From: Lachnospiraceae bacterium
Lineage (GTDB): Bacteria; Bacillota; Clostridia; Lachnospirales; Lachnospiraceae
DNA length: 57,306 bases
Direction: 5' to 3'
Assembly: GCA_021205755.1 (NCBI GenBank)
Contig: JAJPWX010000018.1
Location: 1 to 57,306 of the forward strand
Positions 1-7,566 of the stretch are shown here, one piece after another. The notes under the pieces are model-generated. The model saw only the letters and a list, made by a program, of their open reading frames with translations. It did not search any database and was not told where the DNA came from. Numbering within the stretch: the stretch's first letter is position 1; each line of letters opens with the position of its first letter. A program made the translations under genes and the position numbers.

Positions 1-1
1 T

Positions 2-3000
2 TATTACGAGTTTGAGGCAGCGGGAAGCTTTGTGGTGACGGAGAATAATTCGACCCAGTTAACGCCAGGTACCTATCGCATTGTGGAAAGCGGAGCGGAC
101 ATTGAGGGCTATACCTGGACGGCCAGCGTCACGAATACGGTTATAGCAGTGGGAGCTACGGGCGGAACGGAAAACAATGAGATTTTCGTTGAGGATTCGA
201 CTGTAGACGGAACAGGTTATACGGATGCAGCTGTGACAGATAATTACACTACTACGGTGACGATCACAAACGATTATGTTCAGGAAGTTGGAAACCTGAC
301 TCTGGTAAAGACGACGGTAGTTACGGATGCAAATGGTAATGAAGTTATCAATAGTTCGGCAGGAACTCCAAGCGGTACAGTATTTAAACTGATCGGCGAG
401 GATGGCACGACATATGAAATTAAATATTCCGATTTTACTTATGATTCGACGACTGGAACCTATTCTTATACTACAGGGGATCTTCCGGTCGGGAAATATA
501 AGGTTGAGGAAGACGGAGCAGATGTAACTGATTACATTCTTACTCTTGAAATTACCGGAGGATCTACGGCCTCTGTCACGGTGGGGCAGACGACAACAGT
601 GGAGATTACGAATACTTATATCCCTGAGACGGGCGGCCTGAAGATTATGAAAACGACTTCGGGCAATACGACGCCAGAGGATACTGAGTTTGTAGTGGAG
701 CAGCTTCAGACTGATGGAACATGGAAGCAGTATGGCGACATTATTTACTATAAAGACTTCTATGACCTGAACGGAGTAGATACGTATTTATTGCTTAACA
801 TTCCGACCGGTACATACCGTGTGACGGAAAACAGAGATTCCGCGCAGATCGCCAATTATACGTTGAACGTGGTGGAGGATCATACGGCGACAATTGATAC
901 GGCGGATGAATTAGCTGAGGTGGAGATCACGAATATTTATACGAGTGATAGTGGCACTCTGAAAGTCACAAAGGTAACAACCGGCAACGCGACACCGGAT
1001 GACACCGTGTTTACAGTCAGAAATGCGTCGGGAACCGTAGTAGAAACAAAGGTATACAGTGACTTTAAAGATGATGGTTATTTCGAAGTAACCAACCTTC
1101 CAGTAGGTACGTATACAGTTACAGAAAGCACAGCGGATGTTGACCACTTTACTTATACCGTGACTGTAGATTATGGTACAGATGATAATGGTGGGGAGCT
1201 GACATCTGCCGCAATTACAAAGAACGAGACAACTGAGGTTACGATCACAAATACCTATACATCGGAGACAACTTCAGTTTCTGTACAAAAGAAGTGGTCG
1301 GATAGTGACAATATCTACGGAACACGGCCTGCACAAATTACAATTAATCTTCTGGCGGATGGATCTGTATATGAAAGTAAGACAGTAACTGCGAGTGATG
1401 GATGGAGTTATACGTTTACCGGTTTGCCGAAATATGTATATAATGAATCAACCGGTCAGACAGAGGAAGTTCGTTATACGGTATCGGAGAATTCTACAGA
1501 AAATTATTCTTCAAGCGTAGCAGGCTATACCGTGACGAATACTCTTCAGAACGGCAGCCTGACGGTCAGCAAGACACTGGCAGGGAATGCAACAGACAGT
1601 ACGAAAGAATTTACATTTACGATTACGCTGGGAAGTACAGCAGTTAACGGTACATTTGGCGGTGTAACCTTTACAAATGGTGTGGCAACCATCACTCTGA
1701 AAGGCGGCGAGAGCCAGACAATTTCAGGCTTGCCAGCAGGTATCAGCTATGTAGTAGCGGAGGCAGATTACACAGCAGCTGGTTATGTGACGACATCAAC
1801 AGGTGCGACCGGAACAATCAGTGCGGGGACTGCAGCGACAGCAGCGTTTACTAACACGAGAAACGAAGAGGAAACCGAGCCGGTAACTGAGGCGGAAACG
1901 GAAACAGAAACTGAAGAAGAGACGGAAACTGAAGTGGAAACAGAAACAGAATCCACAGTATCTGTCAAGGTGAGCAAGGTAGATGTAACGACTCAGGAAG
2001 AGTTGCCGGGCGCGACAATCCAGATTCTCGATAAGGACGGAAATGTGGTAGATGAGTGGGTATCCACGACGACGCCGCACGAAGTGACCGGATTAACCCC
2101 GGGCGAGACTTACACACTGGTGGAAACCGTAGCGCCGGAAGGTTATGAGATTGCGGCGAGTACAACATTTACCATGAATGCAGACGGAACAGTTGATACG
2201 AGCAAAACCACCACGACGGTCAGTGCAGATGGAGTGCTTCTGGTAGAGGATTCGATGATTACCAGCGAGGAAGCTTCCATTACAGTAACTAAGGCGTTGA
2301 CTTATGATGGGGAGGCGCTGGGAGCGGAAAGCGCGACGTTCTATGTAGCGCTGTATGTAGATGAGGCCTGCACGAATCGTGCATCGGAAGTGCTGGCTCT
2401 GACCTACGCGAACACCGATTCCGCAAGTGTGACTTTCAGCGGACTGGAAGTAGGCAGAACCTATTACATCGCGGAGTGTGATGCTGCCGGAACTGCTCTG
2501 GAGAGCGGTGTAGGAACTTTGAGTGACGGAACCATCTTTGCGTCAGATTTTGAAGGCAGTTCAATAGGAACTGTAGCAGTGGAAGATGTGGATGATCATG
2601 TGACCGTATCCTTCACGAATGAGTTCTATTCGATGCCGAAGGGATATTACATTGAAGGAACGCTGACGATTACCAAGAATCTGCTTGGCGTGGATGGCGC
2701 AGCTCTGAACAGTGACGCGGTATTCTATGCGGGAATCTTTTCAGACGCATCGTATACAACACTGGCGGATAACGTTTCCGAGAACATTGTAGCTTTGAAT
2801 CTGGCGGGCGGCTCTTCTGTCAGCACCTCCGTTCAGGTAGCCATTGATGAAGGCGAGACGGTAACGCTGTACGTGACAGAAGTAGACGCAAATGGCAATC
2901 CGGTAGCGGACGCGACAGATTTCCTTTATACTGTGAGCGTAGATAGCACAATGGTGACCTTGGACGAGAGCAATACGTCGGCAAGTGTGGCGATTACGAA

Positions 3001-3196
3001 CCAGGAAATTGAGATTGTGGAAGAGGAATCTGACGAGACAACGGAGACAGAATCTGAGACGGAGTCAGAGACTGCGACTACGGCGGTTCAGACCGGTGAT
3101 AGCACACCAATTCTTCCTTATCTGGCAGTCATGCTGGCAGCAATGTTGGTAATGGTAGCGGGACTTGTTGAGAGAAAGAGAAAAGCGGGCAGATAA
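2..3196 (+). CDS. SpaA/Cna-B repeat cell-wall surface protein, 5' truncated by window edge
   Basis: The reading frame is already open at base 2, so the true start and N-terminus lie outside the window; 1,064 residues are visible. They form a string of roughly 100-residue beta-sandwich repeats, each ending in a motif like VEITNTY and restarting with a strand like LTVSKT, as in streptococcal pilin/DUF5979-type domains. At about residues 660-730 there is a Cna-B/SpaA-like domain (VSKVD ... LVETVAPEGY) whose Lys and Glu could form an isopeptide bond. Acidic ETE-rich linkers lie around residues 620-650 and near the C-terminus. The protein ends with VQTGD, a hydrophobic helix and a basic tail (ERKRKAGR), a sortase-type sorting signal of the variant common in Clostridia. 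It is therefore probably a wall-anchored adhesin or pilus-like protein; the ligand cannot be read. A strong terminator follows directly. Confidence 0.85.
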   Translation, partial: YYEFEAAGSFVVTENNSTQLTPGTYRIVESGADIEGYTWTASVTNTVIAVGATGGTENNEIFVEDSTVDGTGYTDAAVTDNYTTTVTITNDYVQEVGNLTLVKTTVVTDANGNEVINSSAGTPSGTVFKLIGEDGTTYEIKYSDFTYDSTTGTYSYTTGDLPVGKYKVEEDGADVTDYILTLEITGGSTASVTVGQTTTVEITNTYIPETGGLKIMKTTSGNTTPEDTEFVVEQLQTDGTWKQYGDIIYYKDFYDLNGVDTYLLLNIPTGTYRVTENRDSAQIANYTLNVVEDHTATIDTADELAEVEITNIYTSDSGTLKVTKVTTGNATPDDTVFTVRNASGTVVETKVYSDFKDDGYFEVTNLPVGTYTVTESTADVDHFTYTVTVDYGTDDNGGELTSAAITKNETTEVTITNTYTSETTSVSVQKKWSDSDNIYGTRPAQITINLLADGSVYESKTVTASDGWSYTFTGLPKYVYNESTGQTEEVRYTVSENSTENYSSSVAGYTVTNTLQNGSLTVSKTLAGNATDSTKEFTFTITLGSTAVNGTFGGVTFTNGVATITLKGGESQTISGLPAGISYVVAEADYTAAGYVTTSTGATGTISAGTAATAAFTNTRNEEETEPVTEAETETETEEETETEVETETESTVSVKVSKVDVTTQEELPGATIQILDKDGNVVDEWVSTTTPHEVTGLTPGETYTLVETVAPEGYEIAASTTFTMNADGTVDTSKTTTTVSADGVLLVEDSMITSEEASITVTKALTYDGEALGAESATFYVALYVDEACTNRASEVLALTYANTDSASVTFSGLEVGRTYYIAECDAAGTALESGVGTLSDGTIFASDFEGSSIGTVAVEDVDDHVTVSFTNEFYSMPKGYYIEGTLTITKNLLGVDGAALNSDAVFYAGIFSDASYTTLADNVSENIVALNLAGGSSVSTSVQVAIDEGETVTLYVTEVDANGNPVADATDFLYTVSVDSTMVTLDESNTSASVAITNQEIEIVEEESDETTETESETESETATTAVQTGDSTPILPYLAVMLAAMLVMVAGLVERKRKAGR

Positions 3197-3262
3197 CCAC
3201 AGGAAGTATTGTGAAAAATACAGTAAGGAAATGAACTATTAACAAACTCAATAATAACGAGG

Positions 3263-3298
3263 AAAAACCGGGCTGGCTTGTTACAGCCCGGTTTTTTT
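3263..3298 (+). terminator. Rho-independent terminator after the surface protein
   Basis: An 8-bp GC-rich stem (CCGGGCTG at 3268-3275 with CAGCCCGG at 3284-3291), extended by A-T pairs, has an 8-base loop and is followed by seven T. It ends the transcript of the surface-protein gene. Confidence 0.9.
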
Positions 3299-3429
3299 AG
3301 ACCAGTAGAATGGTTACTGTTTATGAATCTAACAATACAATAAATCAATCAATACAATAAATCAAGGAGAAATATTACATAAAATAAGAGACATAAGAAA
3401 TAATTAATAAAATTTAATTGTATAGGCTG

Positions 3430-3458
3430 TTGCATAATATGAAAGTATGATGTATTAT
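3430..3458 (+). promoter_or_regulatory. Sigma-A-type promoter of the transposase remnant
   Basis: TTGCAT (3430-3435) and TATTAT (3453-3458) are separated by 17 bases. They lie about 35 bases upstream of the pseudogene start and its AGGAG ribosome site (3481-3485). Confidence 0.55.
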
Positions 3459-3493
3459 AGTAGAAAATAATACAACATAAAGGAGATATGCAT

Positions 3494-4144
3494 ATGGCAA
3501 AAACAAATTTGAAACAATATTTTCCAATGATTCGAACAAGACAGGAAATTGTTGCGGAGATAAACAGCAAAACTCATAAAAAATTGTTACTGTATTTTCG
3601 AATGAAAGTCGGATTGCAGCAGAGGATTCCCTTTTAATTATGGATATTCTTGTCAAAATGGAAGATGGAATTTATCTATATTGCACTTGACATTTTTCGG
3701 ATAATTCTGCACAATAGAGGTATAGCAGCAGGCATTAACAATGATTTGGACGCATGGCTGACTTTCCTGTGCGAGGATGACCCGGATACAATCGTAGAAT
3801 TGTTTTTACGATACCCATATTTCAAACCCCTGTACGAGGATCTATACGGCATGTGCGTGGAATTGGAGGAGATTATGGGGTATTTTTCAAAAGAACTGGA
3901 AGAAATCGATAAAAACACAGTGCAGTATATGATTGAAGAAATGCAGCAGGATATTGAGGTACTTCAGAAAAGAATTGATGAGGAACAGATCGAATTAGGT
4001 GAAAAAAATGCGGAAATTAATGAAAAGAATGCGAAAATAAGCGAGAAAGAAGCACAAATAAGTGAAAAAGATGCAATAATATTAGAGAAAATAGCTGAGA
4101 TAGATGAATTGAAGAAAAAACTATCTGAGTTCGCAAATGGATAA
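3494..4144 (+). pseudogene. Decayed PD-(D/E)XK nuclease family transposase (Rpn type)
   Basis: An intact ribosome site and start lead into MAKTNLKQYFPMIRTRQEIV, the typical N-terminus of Lachnospiraceae PD-(D/E)XK family transposases, but this frame stops at 3637. The next conserved piece (VFSNESRIAAEDSLLIMDIL, then VKMEDG) is read in another frame and stops at 3690. The C-terminal part (LDIFRIILHN ... LDAWLTFLCEDDP ... ELEEIDKNTVQYMIEEMQ, then a coiled coil with repeated EKNAEI/EKEAQI units) is open in a third frame from 3650. The central nuclease core, including the usual VEVQK-type motif and about 100 or more residues, is missing. The gene has therefore lost its middle and been frameshifted. 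The open 3650-4144 stretch may still be called as a small coiled-coil ORF, but it has no credible start of its own. Confidence 0.8.
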
Positions 4145-4152
4145 AATACTTC

Positions 4153-4181
4153 TTGACAAAACCAGGCGGATGAGTTAGGAT
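4153..4181 (+). promoter_or_regulatory. recA promoter
   Basis: A consensus -35 TTGACA (4153-4158) and a -10 TAGGAT (4176-4181) have a 17-base spacer. The LexA box begins 12 bases after the -10, so bound repressor would cover the start point. Confidence 0.8.
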
Positions 4182-4192
4182 AAACAAGAATA

Positions 4193-4206
4193 CGAACACA
4201 TGTTCG
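4193..4206 (+). promoter_or_regulatory. LexA (SOS) box of recA
   Basis: CGAACACATGTTCG is a perfect CGAAC-N4-GTTCG palindrome of the Gram-positive LexA/DinR type, placed between the recA -10 and the recA ribosome site. It indicates SOS control of recA and probably recX. Confidence 0.9.
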
Positions 4207-4223
4207 ACATATGGGAGGCTAAT

Positions 4224-5303
4224 ATGGCACAGGATGACAAGTTGAAAGCATTGGATGCTGCATTGACACAGATTGAGAAGCAGTTTGGCAAAGGTGCTGT
4301 GATGAAGCTCGGAGACACGGGCACACGTATGAATATTGAGACTACACCGACCGGCTCATTGAGCCTTGATATCGCATTGGGACTTGGCGGTATACCGAAG
4401 GGACGTATTGTCGAGATTTATGGTCCTGAATCGAGTGGTAAGACAACAGTCGCGCTGCATATGGTGGCTGAGATCCAAAAGCGGGGCGGGATTGCCGGAT
4501 TTATCGATGCGGAACATGCGCTCGACCCAGTGTATGCGAAGAATATTGGGGTAGATATTGATAATCTTTACATATCTCAGCCGGATAATGGTGAGCAGGG
4601 ACTTGAGATTACGGAGACGATGGTTCGTTCCGGTGCAGTTGATATTATTATTGTGGACTCTGTAGCGGCTCTGGTTCCTAAGGCGGAGATTGAGGGCGAT
4701 ATGGGAGATGCACATGTCGGGCTTCAGGCGCGCCTGATGTCGCAGGCACTTCGCAAGCTGACTGGTGTGATCAGCAAATCAAACTGCACGGTGATTTTTA
4801 TCAACCAGCTTCGTGAAAAGGTAGGTGTGATGTATGGTAACCCGGAGACAACGACCGGTGGCCGTGCATTGAAATTTTACTCCTCCATTCGTCTTGATGT
4901 GCGCAGGACAGATTCCCTGAAGCAGAATGGTGAAGTGATTGGAAACCATGTTCGGGTAAGAGTTGTTAAAAATAAGATTGCGCCGCCTTTCAAAGAAGCA
5001 GAATTTGATATCATGTTTGGACAGGGAATTTCACGAGAGGGAGATATCCTTGATTTGGCGGCAAATAATAATATCATTAATAAAAGCGGCGCATGGTATG
5101 CCTATCAGGGGAATAAGATTGGGCAGGGCCGCGAGAATGCCAAGATTTATCTGAAAGAGCATCCGGATGTGATGGAAGAGGTTGATCGTAAAGTACGCCA
5201 GCATTATGGATTGATTGAGGCAGATACTGCTTCAGATAATGCTGCACCAGCTGAGACAATGGATATTGCTGATACCGATGATACGGTCGATGAGATGGAG
5301 TAA
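4224..5303 (+). CDS. recA: Recombinase RecA
   Basis: RecA is the ATP-dependent strand-exchange protein of homologous recombination and the co-protease that triggers LexA self-cleavage. The 359-residue product has Walker A GPESSGKT at residues 67-74, the DAEHALD segment with the catalytic Glu near 97, Walker B IIIVDS near 141-146, the loop-2 region with [12 protein letters not shown], and an acidic C-terminal tail ([13 protein letters not shown]), all as expected. I chose the ATG at 4224 because GGAGG at 4214-4218 is correctly spaced and the protein then begins [14 protein letters not shown]; the in-frame ATG at 4200 lies inside the LexA box. recX follows after 6 bases, so the two are almost certainly cotranscribed. 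Confidence 0.98.
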   Translation: MAQDDKLKALDAALTQIEKQFGKGAVMKLGDTGTRMNIETTPTGSLSLDIALGLGGIPKGRIVEIYGPESSGKTTVALHMVAEIQKRGGIAGFIDAEHALDPVYAKNIGVDIDNLYISQPDNGEQGLEITETMVRSGAVDIIIVDSVAALVPKAEIEGDMGDAHVGLQARLMSQALRKLTGVISKSNCTVIFINQLREKVGVMYGNPETTTGGRALKFYSSIRLDVRRTDSLKQNGEVIGNHVRVRVVKNKIAPPFKEAEFDIMFGQGISREGDILDLAANNNIINKSGAWYAYQGNKIGQGRENAKIYLKEHPDVMEEVDRKVRQHYGLIEADTASDNAAPAETMDIADTDDTVDEME

Positions 5304-5309
5304 GTCAGT

Positions 5310-5918
5310 ATGGAATGCGTGACTGAGATCAGAAAGCTCTCCGGGGGCAGGTCTCTTGTGCTTCTGGAGAGCGGTCTTCAATTTCCGCTCTATGCCAGAG
5401 AATTGTCTGACTATGGTCTGGAAGAAGGGAATTTTGTTCAGGAAGAGACTGTTTCACGAATTATGGACGAGATTCTTATAAAGCGAGCAAGACTCCGGGC
5501 GATGCATTTGTTGGAGCAGATGAGTCGAACGGAGTTCCAGCTGCGTGAAAAGCTTCGCCAGTCATACTATCCCGATCAGATTATTGAAGATGCTATCCAG
5601 TATGTAAAGGGATATCACTATATTGACGATCTTCGTTATGCGATGAGCTATTTGGAAAATCATGCTTCTGTAAAAAGCCTCCGTCAAATGGAACAGGAGC
5701 TTTACGCAAAAGGTGTAGCGAAAGAACTTGTTGAGCAGGCTGTTTCAGAGAGTGAGCTTCCTGACGAGATGTCGCAGATATTGGCTTTATTAGAAAAGAA
5801 GCACTACGATCTATCCTGTGATGACCGGAAAGAGCAGCAGAGGATGTATGGTTATTTGATGCGCAGAGGATACAGCAGATCTGCTATTTCAAGTGCGCTC
5901 CGTCAAGTAGAAGAATAA
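5310..5918 (+). CDS. recX: Regulatory protein RecX
   Basis: RecX binds RecA filaments and modulates their assembly. The 202-residue product has the RecX core of three-helix repeats: RARLRAMHLLEQMSRTEFQL from about residue 60, then a segment with YIDDLRYAMSYLE near 104-116, then RQMEQELYAKGVAKELVE, and a third repeat ending in YGYLMRRGYSRSAISSAL. Length and motif order fit the long Firmicutes RecX form with an extra N-terminal domain. It starts 6 bases after recA stops, placing it in the SOS-controlled recA operon. The 210 bases after it are AT-rich and hold no gene, only the promoter of the tRNA. Confidence 0.93.
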   Translation: MECVTEIRKLSGGRSLVLLESGLQFPLYARELSDYGLEEGNFVQEETVSRIMDEILIKRARLRAMHLLEQMSRTEFQLREKLRQSYYPDQIIEDAIQYVKGYHYIDDLRYAMSYLENHASVKSLRQMEQELYAKGVAKELVEQAVSESELPDEMSQILALLEKKHYDLSCDDRKEQQRMYGYLMRRGYSRSAISSALRQVEE

Positions 5919-6079
5919 TGCGAATTGAAATAGATGGCTAAAATTAGAAATGATTTCAACATAATATTTTCAAATAAATATAAATACATGTGCATTATTA
6001 TCTGAAAAGCATCCATATGACGAGTAATTGCAAAATAGAAATATGCGCGAAAAGATTTAAAAAAATGCAAAAAAAATGT

Positions 6080-6108
6080 TTGACAAATGAAAGCATTAAG
6101 TATATAAT
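6080..6108 (+). promoter_or_regulatory. tRNA-Arg promoter
   Basis: A perfect TTGACA (6080-6085) and TATAAT (6103-6108) pair with a 17-base spacer lies 20 bases before the mature tRNA. This is a strong constitutive-type promoter, as expected for a stable RNA. Confidence 0.85.
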
Positions 6109-6128
6109 AAGCAATGCTGATGAGGCGT

Positions 6129-6202
6129 GTGCGCATAGCTCAGCTGGATAGAGCGTTTGGCTACGGACCAAAAGGCCGGGGGTTCGAATCCTCTTGCGCA
6201 CG
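6129..6202 (+). tRNA. tRNA-Arg (anticodon ACG)
   Basis: The 74-base cloverleaf has a 7-bp acceptor stem GTGCGCA/TGCGCAC, a D-arm starting GCTC, an anticodon loop CTACGGA giving anticodon ACG (read as ICG, codons CGN), and a T-loop TTCGAAT. No CCA is encoded; a G discriminator ends the gene. A terminator follows at once, so it is a single-gene transcript. Confidence 0.95.
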
Positions 6203-6203
6203 T

Positions 6204-6242
6204 AAAAAGTCGTGATTCAAAATTAGAATCACGGCTTTTTTT
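6204..6242 (+). terminator. Rho-independent terminator of tRNA-Arg
   Basis: The stem AGTCGTGATTC pairs with GAATCACGGCT (one G-T pair), with an AAAATTA-type loop and a run of seven T. Confidence 0.88.
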
Positions 6243-6379
6243 GTGTTTGTGTAAGAATTTTTCAGGCTGACGCCGGACGCTGTCTGCACTGTGAAGGGAA
6301 AACAGGCAGTTCTGCTGATTGTGTCTATTCGATCAGGTCATGGAATGGAATCTGGTGGCAAACGAATGTAAAACATGCA

Positions 6380-6393
6380 CGAACGTGCGTTCG
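6380..6393 (+). promoter_or_regulatory. LexA (SOS) box 1 of the small membrane protein
   Basis: CGAACGTGCGTTCG is a perfect CGAAC-N4-GTTCG box. It sits 9 bases upstream of the -35 of the promoter at 6403-6431, with the same core as the recA box. Confidence 0.88.
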
Positions 6394-6402
6394 AAAAAAT
6401 GC

Positions 6403-6431
6403 TTGCATTGTGAAGCGGTATGTATTATAAT
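6403..6431 (+). promoter_or_regulatory. Promoter of the SOS-linked membrane protein
   Basis: TTGCAT (6403-6408) and a perfect TATAAT (6426-6431) are separated by 17 bases. LexA-type boxes lie on both sides. Confidence 0.82.
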
Positions 6432-6442
6432 ACGCAACAAGG

Positions 6443-6456
6443 AGAACAGATGTTCT
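6443..6456 (+). promoter_or_regulatory. LexA-type box 2, downstream of the promoter
   Basis: AGAACAGATGTTCT has the GAAC-N4-GTTC core, with A/T instead of C/G at its outer edges. It begins 12 bases after the -10, the same place as the recA box. Confidence 0.75.
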
Positions 6457-6487
6457 ACTATAAACCGTGTACATTATGGAGGCATAT

Positions 6488-6787
6488 ATGAAAAGAAAAT
6501 CTGAAAAACAGGAAATTTATCGGACACTGACACAGGCTGGTATTGTGTTGTGCGCTATTTTGGGGCTCGGGTTTGAAATACTGCTATTCTTGGTGATAGG
6601 GATTCATTTCCTTGAAGTCTCAGTGGTTATTCTTGGATTTCTGTGGCTGCTTTCAGGCATTCTGGTTTCCGGTGCGCTTCGCCTGGCAGCGTCGGTTCAG
6701 GATAAAATAAAGAGAAATCGATTATTTCATGTTGTACGATTGGCTCTGGGAACCGAACGACGGGTTATTTGTCGAACTGCTTGTTAA
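6488..6787 (+). CDS. Small two-helix membrane protein, predicted SOS-induced
   Basis: I do not recognise this 99-residue protein. It has a short charged N-terminus (MKRKSEKQEIYRTLTQ), two hydrophobic helices at about 16-38 and 44-66, then a basic tail (QDKIKRNRLFHVVRLALGTERR) ending near two cysteines. Both ends are probably cytoplasmic. The ATG at 6488 is chosen because GGAGG (6478-6482) precedes it at 5 bases; the earlier in-frame ATG at 6467 has no ribosome site. A strong promoter bracketed by two LexA-type boxes lies just upstream and recA-recX is close by, so DNA-damage induction is a firm prediction. The role is open: SOS-induced division inhibitors of other Firmicutes (YneA type) are also small membrane proteins, but those have one helix and often a LysM domain, which is absent here. 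Confidence 0.8.
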   Translation: MKRKSEKQEIYRTLTQAGIVLCAILGLGFEILLFLVIGIHFLEVSVVILGFLWLLSGILVSGALRLAASVQDKIKRNRLFHVVRLALGTERRVICRTAC

Positions 6788-6882
6788 ACAGGGATTGCAG
6801 ATGGAATTTTTCTGTGATAGAATTTGTTTAGATGGCCGGAGGCCATATACTAAAAAAATGTAAGCAGGAAAAGGTGGAGAGT

Positions 6883-7473
6883 ATGCAAAGCACAGTGACA
6901 AGAGATGAAGCGTTTGCGCTTCTGCAGCAATATAATCAAGAGCATTTTCATATTCAGCATGCGTTGACAGTGGAGGGAACGATGCGGTGGTATGCGAAAG
7001 AGCTTGGATATGGTGAAGATGAGGAGTATTGGGGTATTGTCGGACTCCTGCATGATATAGATTTTGAATTGTTTCCGGATCAGCATTGTCAGAAAGCACC
7101 GGAACTCTTGCGGGCAGGCGGAGTGAGTGAAGAGATGATTTACTCTATATGCAGCCATGGTTATGGGATTTGCTGTGACCTTGAGCCCAAGCATGAAATG
7201 GAAAAAGTCTTATTTGCGGCGGATGAACTGACGGGATTGATTGGTGCGGCCGCAAAGATGCGCCCATCTAAGAGCGTGATGGACATGGAAGTATCCAGTC
7301 TGAAAAAGAAGTTTAAGGATAAGAAGTTTGCTGCAGGATGCTCGCGCGATGTGATTCGTACGGGGGCAGAACGCCTGGGATGGTCATTAGAAGAATTGAT
7401 GGAGAAAACGATTCTTGCCATGCGTTCCTGCGAAGCTTCGATCAACGATTATATGAGCACAGCGTTTAGCTGA
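6883..7473 (+). CDS. HD-domain phosphohydrolase-like protein
   Basis: This 196-residue protein belongs to the HD/HDIG metal-dependent hydrolase group. The metal ligands can be read in order: His near 26 (HIQHAL), His-Asp at 57-58 (GLLHDIDFE), a later His (CSHGYG) and Asp (LFAADELTGLI). Such proteins usually hydrolyse phosphomonoesters or phosphodiesters of nucleotides; the substrate here cannot be told. The start at 6883 is preferred because AAGGTGGAG precedes it; the in-frame ATG 51 bases upstream lacks a site. It lies 95 bases after the SOS-linked membrane protein with no clear terminator between, so it may share that transcript. Confidence 0.82.
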   Translation: MQSTVTRDEAFALLQQYNQEHFHIQHALTVEGTMRWYAKELGYGEDEEYWGIVGLLHDIDFELFPDQHCQKAPELLRAGGVSEEMIYSICSHGYGICCDLEPKHEMEKVLFAADELTGLIGAAAKMRPSKSVMDMEVSSLKKKFKDKKFAAGCSRDVIRTGAERLGWSLEELMEKTILAMRSCEASINDYMSTAFS

Positions 7474-7566
7474 CAGAAAGGACCAGCCTGGGACAGTCTG
7501 GGATTCAGAGCAGTTCTTGTTTTAGGACAATAAGGATATTTCTGATAATCTGAGAAAGGAATGTGT

